Below are positions 33,635 to 41,162 of a DNA stretch of 62,629 bases, in pieces. The notes below the pieces were generated by a model, which was given only the letters and a program-made list of their open reading frames with translations, ran no database searches and was not told the DNA's origin. The stretch is from an uncultured Pseudomonadota bacterium (lineage in GTDB: Bacteria; Myxococcota_A; UBA796; SXON01). The translations under genes were made by a program, and so were the position numbers. The stretch lies in contig CAIXRH010000116.1 of NCBI GenBank assembly GCA_903921785.1, positions 1 through 62,629 of the forward strand, in the 5' to 3' direction. Each line of letters begins with the position of its first letter. Positions within the stretch are counted from its first letter, which is position 1.

Positions 33635-33832
33635 CTACTTCTGCTTCTCTTTCTGGTCCTCGAGGAAGGCCTGCTTCACGGCGTCCGAGACGCCTGCTTT
33701 CGGCGGCTTCACGTCGTTGAGGGTCGCGGGAGCCCTGCCGGAGTCGAGCGCGGCCTGGGGCGTGGCGGCCTGATCGGGCTGCGCGCCATTCTTGGACTTG
33801 GCCGAGAGGGTCTTGTCGGGGACAGGGGTCAT
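33635..33832 (-). CDS. Small hypothetical protein upstream of the SET gene
   Basis: 65 residues, MTPVPDKTLSAKSKNG to AFLEDQKEKQK. No signal, no membrane segment; likely disordered and helical at the end, Lys/Gln-rich. Its stop is one base before the SET start, so the two are cotranslated, which marks it as a possible partner or substrate. TA lies exactly 10 bases before its ATG. No family recognised. Confidence 0.5.
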   Translation of the reverse strand: MTPVPDKTLSAKSKNGAQPDQAATPQAALDSGRAPATLNDVKPPKAGVSDAVKQAFLEDQKEKQK

Positions 33833-33842
33833 GCCGGCAGCG

Positions 33843-33844
33843 TA
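33843..33844 (-). promoter_or_regulatory. Putative leaderless -10 core (TA at N10) of the SET operon
   Basis: GTACGC, with TA exactly 10 bases before the ATG at 33832, on the minus strand; no Shine-Dalgarno visible. Confidence 0.35.
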
Positions 33845-33879
33845 CGCGCCTCCCGCGTCCGAATCAACGACGTGGGTCC

Positions 33880-33911
33880 TGGCTCGCGACGGTGGAGGAG
33901 GGCCGGGAGGT
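33880..33911 (+). repeat. 32-base intergenic repeat, copy C
   Basis: tggctcgcgacggtggagga then gggccgggaggt, in the divergent space between the SET operon and the gene at 33953. Similar bases also precede it (gacgtgggtcc), as in copy D. Confidence 0.7.
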
Positions 33912-33940
33912 GGGACCCCATCTCTCCTCCCCTCGCCGGA

Positions 33941-33942
33941 TA
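33941..33942 (+). promoter_or_regulatory. Putative leaderless -10 core (TA at N10)
   Basis: GATACG then 8 bases then GTG at 33953; TA exactly 10 bases before the start. It supports GTG 33953 as the true start. Confidence 0.4.
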
Positions 33943-33952
33943 CGAGGCCTGC

Positions 33953-35437
33953 GTGCTCCTCCTCCTCCTCGCTCCGCTGCTCGCGGCGACGCCGGCCGAC
34001 GCGCTCGGGGCCTGGCACACCCGCTACGCAATCCTCGGCAAGACGGGCCCCTACGACTTCCTCCGCACCCGCTTCGGCTGCCTGGTCGGTGTCCCGCGGG
34101 AGGGCGGGCCCACCGTGCTCCGGTGCGGCGGGAACCCCGTCCCGGACGCCGGACAGACGCCTCCCGCGGACATCCCGGGGCTGATCGCCAAGGCGGCCGA
34201 GGACAAACGCCTGGGGTGGGCGGTGAAGCGCACGCCGACCTGGGTGGGCACCTGGCGCGAGGTGACCCTCTTGGAGTTCGTGCCAACGCGCACGGAGGGC
34301 AGTCGCGGCGGCCGGGCGGCGGAGGGCGCAGCGGCGTGGGACGGCGCGACCGGCGTGTACGGGTGGGAGCGGAAGCTGCCTCCGCCCCTGGCCAACGCGC
34401 AGTGGATCGACTGGCGCCCGCCCCCCGACCTCGACGGGACCTTCCTCACGATCGGCCCACGCTCGCTCCCCAACTACGCCCAGCCGAAGGCCGAGCTCGA
34501 CGCGGCGATCCAGTCCACGGTCGAGCGGTACCTCCGCGGCGAGCCGCTGCCGACGGGCCTGGCCGAGGTGCCCGGGGGGCCGCTGCCGCACCTCCCGCCC
34601 ACGCGCTTCGCCTTCTTGCTGACCGTCTTCCTGCAGTCCGGCCTCGAGGACACGCTCGGGCTGTCTTGGGACTTTCGCGAGCTCGACGTGCCCGTGGCGC
34701 TGTTGGACCAGGTGCTCCGCTTCGAGTCCCGGCTCCCGGGGGGCCGCACCAGCCTGCTCATCACGGTCACCCAGTGGGGGGCACGCTTCGAGCTGGGCGC
34801 GGCGGGCCGCCCCTGCTCGGCGTGGACGCCCCGCGCGTGCCGTCGGCCCGCAGACACGGTGGAGTCGGTGTCGGCGTCGCTCGGCATGCCGGTGCGTCGG
34901 GAGGGGTCGGCGGCCGCGCTCGACGGGGAGCTGAGGGACGGAGGGACCACCCCGGACAGCGCCCTCGCCGCGGGGAACGGGGCGTGGCGCCGGGAGTGGA
35001 TCCTCGGCACGCAGCTCGAACCTTCCCCCAAGGCGTGGCGAGGGTCGGAGCCCCTGGTGGTGATCGCGCACCCCAAACCGCCGCCGCGCAACCCCTCGTA
35101 CGACCCCTATCCGCCCCCGCCGGAGGAGCGCTTCGCGGTGCCCGCCGCGGCCGTGCTCACCGGCGCCCGCGGCCGCTGGACCGTCCACGGGCGCCCCTCG
35201 GTCTTCCCGCTCGACCTGGACGTGACCCGCACCCAGGCGGTGACCCTGGAGTCCGTCGCGTTCTACGGGGACTCACCGCCGTTCCCGGACGACGAGGGGC
35301 CCGGCCCGCCCGAGGTGACGGACGCGCGCAAGGTGAAGGGGTGGACCTGGCGGTTCACCGGGGAGCGCCCGCGCTGGGTGCGGCTGCGGTGGATGTCAGG
35401 GGCGCACGTGCTCGCGACGGCGATCCTGCCGGTTTGA
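33953..35437 (+). CDS. Exported hypothetical protein of about 494 residues
   Basis: From GTG 33953 the N-terminus MLLLLLAPLLAATPADA is a signal peptide. The mature protein is Pro/Arg/Trp-rich with long loops, a Pro-rich patch (YDPYPPPPEERFAVP) and four cysteines; I recognise no domain. Composition (soluble, no helix-rich repeats, few cysteines) suggests a periplasmic or surface protein. It follows repeat copy C and has a leaderless-type promoter. The reading frame is open well upstream of 33953, but that part lies across an intergenic repeat and the divergent genes. Confidence 0.6.
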   Translation: MLLLLLAPLLAATPADALGAWHTRYAILGKTGPYDFLRTRFGCLVGVPREGGPTVLRCGGNPVPDAGQTPPADIPGLIAKAAEDKRLGWAVKRTPTWVGTWREVTLLEFVPTRTEGSRGGRAAEGAAAWDGATGVYGWERKLPPPLANAQWIDWRPPPDLDGTFLTIGPRSLPNYAQPKAELDAAIQSTVERYLRGEPLPTGLAEVPGGPLPHLPPTRFAFLLTVFLQSGLEDTLGLSWDFRELDVPVALLDQVLRFESRLPGGRTSLLITVTQWGARFELGAAGRPCSAWTPRACRRPADTVESVSASLGMPVRREGSAAALDGELRDGGTTPDSALAAGNGAWRREWILGTQLEPSPKAWRGSEPLVVIAHPKPPPRNPSYDPYPPPPEERFAVPAAAVLTGARGRWTVHGRPSVFPLDLDVTRTQAVTLESVAFYGDSPPFPDDEGPGPPEVTDARKVKGWTWRFTGERPRWVRLRWMSGAHVLATAILPV

Positions 35438-35558
35438 GCTGCGGATCGGCGTGGGCGTGCGCGACGCAGCGCCATTCTCCCCTCCGCGGCTCCTCGACCG
35501 CCGACGCCCACCGCGCGGCACGCCGGCGCTCCCGCGCCGCTCCCTCGCCACCCCGACC

Positions 35559-36863
35559 CTACGCCCTCCCCGCTCCGGCCAGGGTCATCCGCACGCAGGC
35601 GCCGCCCAGGGGCGAGGTTCCGAGGGTGACGTCGCCGCCGTGTCGCCGCGCCACCTCGCGCGCGAACGCCAACCCCAGGCCGAGCCCGTCGTGATCGCGA
35701 CGCCGCGCTTCACTCCCGCGCCCGAACCGCGCGAAGACGGCCTCGCGCTCCGCCTCCGCCACCCCCGGGCCCGCGTCGTGCACCTCGACCACCGCACGTT
35801 CGCCCTGGGTGCTCACGCGCACCTCCACCGCCGCGCCCGGCGCGTGACGGGCCGTGTTGCGCAGCAGGTTGCCGATCGCCAGCTCCAAAAGCGGCACGTT
35901 CGCGCGCAGCTCCCGGTCGTCGGTGACCGTGACCGTGGGCGGCGGAGCGAGCCGTTCGGCCTTCACCGCGGCCTCCACCAGCTCCCGCGCCCGGGTGATG
36001 GTGCGCGAGCGCTCGGCCTCCCCCGCGTCGAGCCGCGCGAGCGCCGTGAGCGCTTCGACGATGCGGCGGAGGCGCTCGACCTCCTCGCGGGTGGAGACGA
36101 GGGCTTCGCGGTAGGCGGGCGCATCGCGATCCCGGCGAAGGATGACGTCGATCTCGCCGAGCATCGCGGCGACGGGCGTGCGCAGCTCGTGCGCGGCCTC
36201 CTGGGTGAACCGCGCCTGGGCGGCCCACGCGGCGTCGAGCCGGTCGAGCAGGCCGTTGACGGCTCCGAGCAGCGCGGCGACCTCCTCAGGGGCGTCGGTG
36301 GTGAGGCGTTGGCCGTGGCCGAGGCCAAGCACGGCCTCGGCCTCCTTTCGCGCTCGATCGAGCGGTACGAACGCCCGGCGCACCGTCGCCCGGAGCACCG
36401 CCGCCGCGCCGACCACCACGAGCAGGCTGAAGACCGAGTAGGCCGCGGCGAACGGCCCCACCGTCTCCGCGACGCCGAGCTGCGGGGCGAGCGCGGCGAC
36501 CACGATGTGAACCTCATCCGGACCTTCGCCACGCTCGGCGGGGAGCAGCAGCAGCCGGCCGGTGCCCGCGTTGACGTACACCGGCTCCTCCCTGTCCAGC
36601 GCGCGGGTGAGCGCCTCAGCCGGAACCCGAGGATCTCCCCGGGAAACCACCCAGGCCTCCACCGGTGCGCGGCTGTGCTCCACCCGGTATTCGTCCACCA
36701 CCTCGGGGTGGACGTGCCCGTAGGCGGACGCGAGGAGCGCCGAGTCGAGCGCGCGGGTGGCGGTGAGGTGAAGCGTCGTGCCGGTCGCGACGCCCAGCGC
36801 GAGCAGGCTGCCGAGGAGCACCGCAGTGCCTCGGGAGACCACCCGCGCCGCGACCGAGGTCAC
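35559..36863 (-). CDS. Two-component sensor histidine kinase
   Basis: 434 residues from GTG 36863, which overlaps the response-regulator stop (GTGA). Two transmembrane helices (about residues 10-32 and 125-148) flank a periplasmic sensor region of about 90 residues. A HAMP-like linker follows. The HisKA box is AAHELRTPVAAML. The ATPase has LRNTARHAP (N box), DAGPGV (G1), GRGSEARRRDHDGLGLGLAF (F and G2 boxes). It phosphorylates the OmpR-type regulator encoded just upstream. The signal is unknown; the linked CxxCH haem protein suggests a redox or metal stimulus (inference). Confidence 0.9.
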   Translation of the reverse strand: MTSVAARVVSRGTAVLLGSLLALGVATGTTLHLTATRALDSALLASAYGHVHPEVVDEYRVEHSRAPVEAWVVSRGDPRVPAEALTRALDREEPVYVNAGTGRLLLLPAERGEGPDEVHIVVAALAPQLGVAETVGPFAAAYSVFSLLVVVGAAAVLRATVRRAFVPLDRARKEAEAVLGLGHGQRLTTDAPEEVAALLGAVNGLLDRLDAAWAAQARFTQEAAHELRTPVAAMLGEIDVILRRDRDAPAYREALVSTREEVERLRRIVEALTALARLDAGEAERSRTITRARELVEAAVKAERLAPPPTVTVTDDRELRANVPLLELAIGNLLRNTARHAPGAAVEVRVSTQGERAVVEVHDAGPGVAEAEREAVFARFGRGSEARRRDHDGLGLGLAFAREVARRHGGDVTLGTSPLGGACVRMTLAGAGRA

Positions 36864-37531
36864 CGTTGCCGATCCTCGATCACGTACCCGACGCCGCGGA
36901 CGGTGTGGAGCAGCGGCTGGTCGAAGCCCTTGTCGACCTTGGAGCGGAGGTAGCTCACGTACACATCTACCGTGTTCGTGCCTGGGTCGTGCGTGGTGTC
37001 CCACACGGCCTCGAGCAGGCGGGTGCGGCTGATCACCCGACCGCGGTGCTCCACGAGGTACCGCAGGAGGTCGAACTCTCGGGCGGTGAGGCGGAGCTCC
37101 GTGGCGCCGCGTTGTACGCGGCGAGCGGCGACGTCGATCTCCAGGTCGCCGACCCGCAACACGTCGACGCCGCGAGAGCGGCGGGTCACCGCCTCGATGC
37201 GAGCGAGGAGCTCGTCGAACGAGAAGGGCTTGACGAGGTAGTCGTCGGCGCCGCCCTGCAGGCCCTCCACCCGCTCCTCTACGCGGTCCCGCGCGGTGAG
37301 GCAGATGGCGGACAGCGTGACCTGCTTCCGGCGCACCTCGCGGATCAGGCTGAGCCCGTCTCCGTCGGGGAGCATCCGATCGACCAGCAGGAGGTCGTAT
37401 TCGGCCAGGTCCACGGCCGAGCGGGCGGCGGCGAGGTCCGCCGCGACGTCCACCCGGTGGCCTTCGTCGCTGAGCCCCCGTTGCAGGAAGCCAGCGATCT
37501 TTCGCTCGTCTTCAACGACCAGGATCCGCAT
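36860..37531 (-). CDS. OmpR-family response regulator
   Basis: 223 residues. Receiver domain with acidic pocket (VEDER) and phospho-acceptor Asp in LLLVDRMLPDGDG, the switch Thr and KPFSFDELLARIEA Lys. The C-terminal winged helix (LTAREFDLLRYLVEHRGRVISR, then VDVYVSYLRSKVD and HTVRGVGYV) matches OmpR/PhoB-type DNA binding. It is cotranslated with the upstream haem protein gene (TGATG) and the downstream kinase (GTGA), so all three are one operon. Confidence 0.93.
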   Translation of the reverse strand: MRILVVEDERKIAGFLQRGLSDEGHRVDVAADLAAARSAVDLAEYDLLLVDRMLPDGDGLSLIREVRRKQVTLSAICLTARDRVEERVEGLQGGADDYLVKPFSFDELLARIEAVTRRSRGVDVLRVGDLEIDVAARRVQRGATELRLTAREFDLLRYLVEHRGRVISRTRLLEAVWDTTHDPGTNTVDVYVSYLRSKVDKGFDQPLLHTVRGVGYVIEDRQR

Positions 37532-38085
37532 CAGCGCTCCTCGCGCTCCTCGCGCTCTTCGCGTTCTTCCCGCTCTTCGCGCTCGCGGGCCTCGCCGCGT
37601 TCGCCCGCCTCACCGCGTTCGCCGGCCTCGCCGCGTTCGCCGGCCTCGCCGGCCTCGCCGCCTTCCCCGGCGCCGAGGCTCCGCTCCAGCCCGTCCACCA
37701 GCTTTTTCCGATCGGCCGGGGTGAGCGCCGCTTCGGGGTGCATCAGATCGTAGCCGCCCATGGGCATCTCCCCCTTGGACACCTCCTCGCTGGCGTCTTC
37801 GGCGGCTTCCCAGCCCACGTCCCACTCGGTGAAGTTCAGCGTCTCACGCCCCTCGTCCACGTGGTTCTGCACGAACCAGGAGACCGGGGCGATGTTGCTG
37901 TACCAGGGCCACTTCGTCTGGTTGCTGTGGCAGTCGAAGCAGGCGCCGACGACGAGCTTGCGCGTCTCCGGGGAATCCCACTGAGGTTCGACGTCCTTGG
38001 TGGGGTTGGTGTGGTCCCGACCGTAGGGCACCAGTTGGATGCCGAGGACCAGACCGACGATGCCGAGGATGATGCGCTTGCCCAT
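37531..38085 (-). CDS. Haem-binding (CxxCH) protein with Arg/Glu repeat tail
   Basis: 184 residues. One N-terminal anchor helix, then a small domain with a CFDCH haem c motif in GACFDCHSNQTKWPWYSNIAPVSWFV, matching the Haem_bd (PF14376-type) family, and a distal MPMGGYDLMHP segment. The last 48 residues are GEAGERGEAGER and REEREER repeats encoded by imperfect 9-base units. It is the first gene of an operon with the response regulator and sensor kinase, so it may be a redox sensor or accessory input to that system. The tail is like the one in the ApbE operon gene at 32131. Confidence 0.85.
   Translation of the reverse strand: MGKRIILGIVGLVLGIQLVPYGRDHTNPTKDVEPQWDSPETRKLVVGACFDCHSNQTKWPWYSNIAPVSWFVQNHVDEGRETLNFTEWDVGWEAAEDASEEVSKGEMPMGGYDLMHPEAALTPADRKKLVDGLERSLGAGEGGEAGEAGERGEAGERGEAGERGEAREREEREEREEREEREER
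37534..37677. repeat. Imperfect 9-base repeats encoding the Arg/Glu tail
   Basis: Units such as gcgctcctc, gcgctcttc and gcctcgccg in frame at the 3' end of the haem-protein gene. The pattern resembles the array at 32134-32304. Confidence 0.75.
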
Positions 38086-38169
38086 GAACTCTCTCCGTAC
38101 TCCCCAACCGTAGGATGGCCACCTTGGACCCAGCCGGGGTCGAACATTGGAAGATGATTGGAACCCGCT

Positions 38170-38727
38170 TCAGGGAGCGGGCGCCGCCACCGGGCGGGCG
38201 TCCTGCGCCTGCGCCTCCTCGAGGGTGAGCCCGAGGTGCCGACGAAGCGAGGCGTTGTGGGCGCGGATCAGCTCATCCGCCACCTCGAGGGTGTAGTAGT
38301 GATCCACCGTGCGGTGGTTGACGATCTGCACCCACACCGGCGACGAATCGGGCGCGCCGCCGGGCTGCGGCACCGTGTCGGTCGGCCCCAGGGAGCCGTC
38401 GTTGTCCGCGAAGCCGGCGCCGGCGGTGATGAGCAGCGCCACGACCGTGAGCGCCGTGTTCGTGCCTTTGGCCTTGTCCTCTTCCCGATCAAACCGGGCC
38501 TGCATGCCGCGGTCGTGCGCGCCGGCGGCGAAATCTTCGGCCGAGACCATGTGGCCACCACCGTCGAAGACCGCCCACTCCACCGGGGCCAGCTTCGGGT
38601 CCCACCGCTCGGTGAGCACCACCCCGGCACCCACTACGGAGAAGGACGAGCGAAGCCAGCGTTCCGACGAGTATTCTTCGACGGCTGCGGGCGTGGCCGC
38701 GAGCGCCGCGGCGAGCAGGAGCACCAT
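38170..38727 (-). CDS. Exported hypothetical protein
   Basis: 185 residues from the ATG at 38727: signal MVLLLAAALAATPA, then a domain including SVVGAGVVLTERWDPKLAPVEWAVF, an acidic DREEDKAKG patch and one possible transmembrane segment (ALTVVALLITAGAGF). The C-terminal half is helical and His-containing (VNHRTVDHYYTLEV). No family recognised. The in-frame extension upstream of 38727 overlaps TesB and is not credible. Confidence 0.55.
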   Translation of the reverse strand: MVLLLAAALAATPAAVEEYSSERWLRSSFSVVGAGVVLTERWDPKLAPVEWAVFDGGGHMVSAEDFAAGAHDRGMQARFDREEDKAKGTNTALTVVALLITAGAGFADNDGSLGPTDTVPQPGGAPDSSPVWVQIVNHRTVDHYYTLEVADELIRAHNASLRRHLGLTLEEAQAQDARPVAAPAP

Positions 38728-38812
38728 CACCCACCTCTCAACCGCAAGGTAATCGCCGGGCGCGCCGCGACCGGAGAGACCGGTGGATCGGTAAGGTCGT
38801 GCCGGACGTGAG

Positions 38813-39628
38813 TCAGCGCGGCGGCGGCAGCCGGGAGAATTCGGCCACCAGCTGCCGCCCGACGAGGGCGAGCTGCCCGTCCGGCGCCCAGAGCCGCTGG
38901 GTGGTGTCGGCGCATCCGTCGGACGCCCCTTCGACCTCCGACTCGAAGCGCCACCACGCCGAGCCGGGGTGGGTGCGCAGCGGCGTGTGCACCTGCACCA
39001 GCCAGAGAACCGTGGACGCGGGCGTCGGCGCGTGGGTGAGCGCGAGCACCGGGGCCGGCCACGCATCGAGCATCGCGACCTGGGTGAGCGGGTCGGCCGC
39101 TCCCTCCCGGGGGCGCACCCAGCCGCCGGCGCCGGGACGATCCGCGCCGGAGGAGGGGATCGGGTGATCCCCCCAGCGATAGACGAACTTCTTGGTGAAC
39201 GCCGGGGTGAGCCCTTCGAGGAACGGGAGCTCTACCCTCCCCTCTGGACCCTCGGCCACGGGCGCAGACGCGGAAGCCACGTGGATGCCCGTCGCCCGCG
39301 GCACGGCGAAGATCGCCATGACCAGTGCGCACACCCGCTCGCCCTGCATCACCCGCGCTTCAAGGTGCGAGGTGGCCTTGCCCTGGTGGAGCACCCGGGC
39401 GATCACCTGCACTTCGCCCACCTCGGCGGGGGTGACAAAATCCATGGTGAAGCTGCGTAACGGGCGATCGTCGCCCACCAGCTCCCCGCAGGCCCGCAGC
39501 GCGAAGACCGCGACCAGGCCCCCGAACGCCGTGCGGCCCTGCCCCCAGTCGGCGGTGACCTCGGCGCGCCAGTGGCCCGGCCGGATCGGGTGGAGCGCGC
39601 TGGCCTCGGCAAAAGCGGTGGACGACAT
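38813..39628 (-). CDS. Acyl-CoA thioesterase, TesB-like
   Basis: 271 residues. A double hot-dog thioesterase: the first half starts HPIRPGHWRAEVTADWGQGRTAFGG, with a VTPAEVGEVQVIARVLHQGKATSHLEARVMQG strand pattern; the second contains ADPLTQVAMLDAWPAPVLA and VLWLVQVHTPL, with the Asp/Thr/Gln set usual for TesB-type enzymes. It hydrolyses acyl-CoA to free acid and CoA in the cytoplasm. The start ATG is only 24 bases from the divergent recX start; the two share a central TATA (39639-39642), each with TA 10 bases before its own start. Confidence 0.85.
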   Translation of the reverse strand: MSSTAFAEASALHPIRPGHWRAEVTADWGQGRTAFGGLVAVFALRACGELVGDDRPLRSFTMDFVTPAEVGEVQVIARVLHQGKATSHLEARVMQGERVCALVMAIFAVPRATGIHVASASAPVAEGPEGRVELPFLEGLTPAFTKKFVYRWGDHPIPSSGADRPGAGGWVRPREGAADPLTQVAMLDAWPAPVLALTHAPTPASTVLWLVQVHTPLRTHPGSAWWRFESEVEGASDGCADTTQRLWAPDGQLALVGRQLVAEFSRLPPPR

Positions 39629-39638
39629 CGGCCCCGCG

Positions 39639-39642
39639 TATA
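39639..39642. promoter_or_regulatory. Shared bidirectional leaderless -10 core (TATA) between TesB and recX
   Basis: The sequence GCGTATATCTCG places one TA exactly 10 bases from the TesB ATG (minus) and the next TA exactly 10 bases from the recX ATG (plus). The two starts are 24 bases apart, so both transcripts would be leaderless. Confidence 0.5.
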
Positions 39643-39652
39643 TCTCGACCGG

Positions 39653-40201
39653 ATGCCGCGCCCCGCCCGTCCGCTCACCCCCGAGTCCGTCCGCGCGGCC
39701 GTGCTCGACTACGTCCAGCGGTTTCCCGGATCGGTGGCGAACACCCGCCGACGGTACCTGCTGAAGATCAACCGCGCCGTCACCGAGCTCGAGCTGGAGC
39801 GTGAGCCGCTGGTCGCGGCGTTGGAGGCGGCGATTGAAGTGTCGCTGCGCTACGGCTACCTCGACGACGCGAAGTTCGCCGAGGGCCGCGCGCGCCGGGC
39901 GCTCGCCCGGGGGGTTGCGCCGGCGCGGGTGAGCGCGGGCTTGTCGTCGAAGGGGGTGTCTTCCACGGTGGCAAGGGCGGGGATCGCCGCGGCCACCGAG
40001 GGCAATCCGCAGGTGGAGGCGTGCGCCGCCTACGTGCGCCGCCGGAAGCTCGGGCCGTGGCGCCCCCCGGAGAAGCGTGCTGCGGAGGCGATGAAGGACC
40101 TCGCGAAGGTGGCCCGCGCGGGCTTCCCGTTCGACGTGGCCCGGGCCGCGCTCCGGGCCGACGCGCTGGACGACCCGCCGGACGACGCGTCCGAGGAGTG
40201 A
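39653..40201 (+). CDS. recX: RecX-family recombination regulator
   Basis: 182 residues. RecX proteins bind the RecA filament and inhibit or modulate it. The tandem three-helix repeats show typical motifs: YVQRFPGSVANTRRRYLLKINRAV, RYGYLDDAKFAEGRARRALARG and the GLSSKGVSSTVARAGI unit, with a final GFPFDVARAAL. It is divergent from TesB over 24 bases; no recA is nearby. The start ATG was chosen because it follows the shared TATA core and begins MPRPARPLTPESVRAAVLDYV. Confidence 0.75.
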   Translation: MPRPARPLTPESVRAAVLDYVQRFPGSVANTRRRYLLKINRAVTELELEREPLVAALEAAIEVSLRYGYLDDAKFAEGRARRALARGVAPARVSAGLSSKGVSSTVARAGIAAATEGNPQVEACAAYVRRRKLGPWRPPEKRAAEAMKDLAKVARAGFPFDVARAALRADALDDPPDDASEE

Positions 40202-40203
40202 TA
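40202..40203 (+). promoter_or_regulatory. Putative leaderless -10 core (TA at N10)
   Basis: GATAGT then 8 bases then ATG at 40214; TA exactly 10 bases upstream and right after the recX stop. Confidence 0.35.
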
Positions 40204-40213
40204 GTTCGCCCCC

Positions 40214-40984
40214 ATGGCGACCCCGCCCCCCACCCTCTACGGCTGGCAGAACGAACCGCTCCCGTTCACGATGGCGGTGCCGCTCAACGCCCCCAAGGCC
40301 GTCGGCGTGGTCTTCCCCGGCGCGGCGTACACCCAGGATCGTCCGCTGTGCACCATCGCCAAGGACGTGATGGTGGCCGCGGGCGCGGAGGTGATCCTCT
40401 CCACGCGCTACTACGGGATGGACCCGAAGCTCAGCGCGCTCACCGGCGACGACCGTGAGGCCTGTCTCGCGACGGACAGCGGCGGCTACGCCCGGGGGGC
40501 GTTCACCCGCGCGGCCGGAAAGCCGGTCTTGCTCGCGGGCAAGTCCATCGGCACCACCGCCCTCGCGCACGCGCTCACCCAGGTGCCCGACCTCGTGGCC
40601 GGCTGGTCGGTGTGGCTCACCCCGTTGTGGAAGGACGAAGCGGTCTTCAAGGCGATCGCCACGGCCGGCGCCCGGGCCTACGTGCTCATCGGCACGGCCG
40701 ACCCGCAGTGGGACCCCGCGATCCTCGAAGCGCTCAACAAGAAGGCGATGAAGGTGGCGAAGTCGCTGCCCACTGTGAAGGTGGTCGACGGAGCGGACCA
40801 CGGGATGAGCGTGGCGGGCAACCCGGTGGCCACGGCGGCGGTGCTCACGGAGCTCCGTCCGGCGTTGGCGGCACACTTCGCGGCGGCGATGGCGGCGGCG
40901 GCGGCGGCGGGCACGGCGGTCGGGGCGCCTGCTTCAGGGACGACACCCCCGGGAACGACGACGACGCCGACCCCCACGCCTTAG
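40214..40984 (+). CDS. Alpha/beta-hydrolase-fold protein
   Basis: 256 residues, no signal peptide. Ser111 in GKSIGT is the likely nucleophile, Asp near residue 166 (GTADPQWD) and His in GADHGMSV complete a triad. The N-terminal half starts PKAVGVVFPGAAYTQDRPL, a typical hydrolase strand. The last 40 residues are Ala- and Thr/Pro-rich low complexity. The exact family is uncertain (possible dienelactone-hydrolase-like or peptidase-like member). It ends near the FG-GAP gene, which is convergent. Confidence 0.7.
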   Translation: MATPPPTLYGWQNEPLPFTMAVPLNAPKAVGVVFPGAAYTQDRPLCTIAKDVMVAAGAEVILSTRYYGMDPKLSALTGDDREACLATDSGGYARGAFTRAAGKPVLLAGKSIGTTALAHALTQVPDLVAGWSVWLTPLWKDEAVFKAIATAGARAYVLIGTADPQWDPAILEALNKKAMKVAKSLPTVKVVDGADHGMSVAGNPVATAAVLTELRPALAAHFAAAMAAAAAAGTAVGAPASGTTPPGTTTTPTPTP

Positions 40985-41162
40985 GGCGCGCCGGGAGCTC
41001 CGTCCGGGTGGGCGGGGGGTCCGCGATCGAGCGGGTCTTTTTGGGGCACGGGAACCGCCTCCCCGGAGCGCCGGCCGCCTCCGCTCCCGCTCCCGCGCGG
41101 GCAGCGGTCCCTCGGGCAGCGGCCTCCGCCGCGCGTGCCCGACCCGGAGGCTCGCTCCCCGG
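40985..41162. other. GC-rich convergent intergenic space
   Basis: No gene, repeat copy or clear terminator is seen in this 178-base gap apart from a short TTTTT after GTC (about 41036-41041). Confidence 0.4.
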
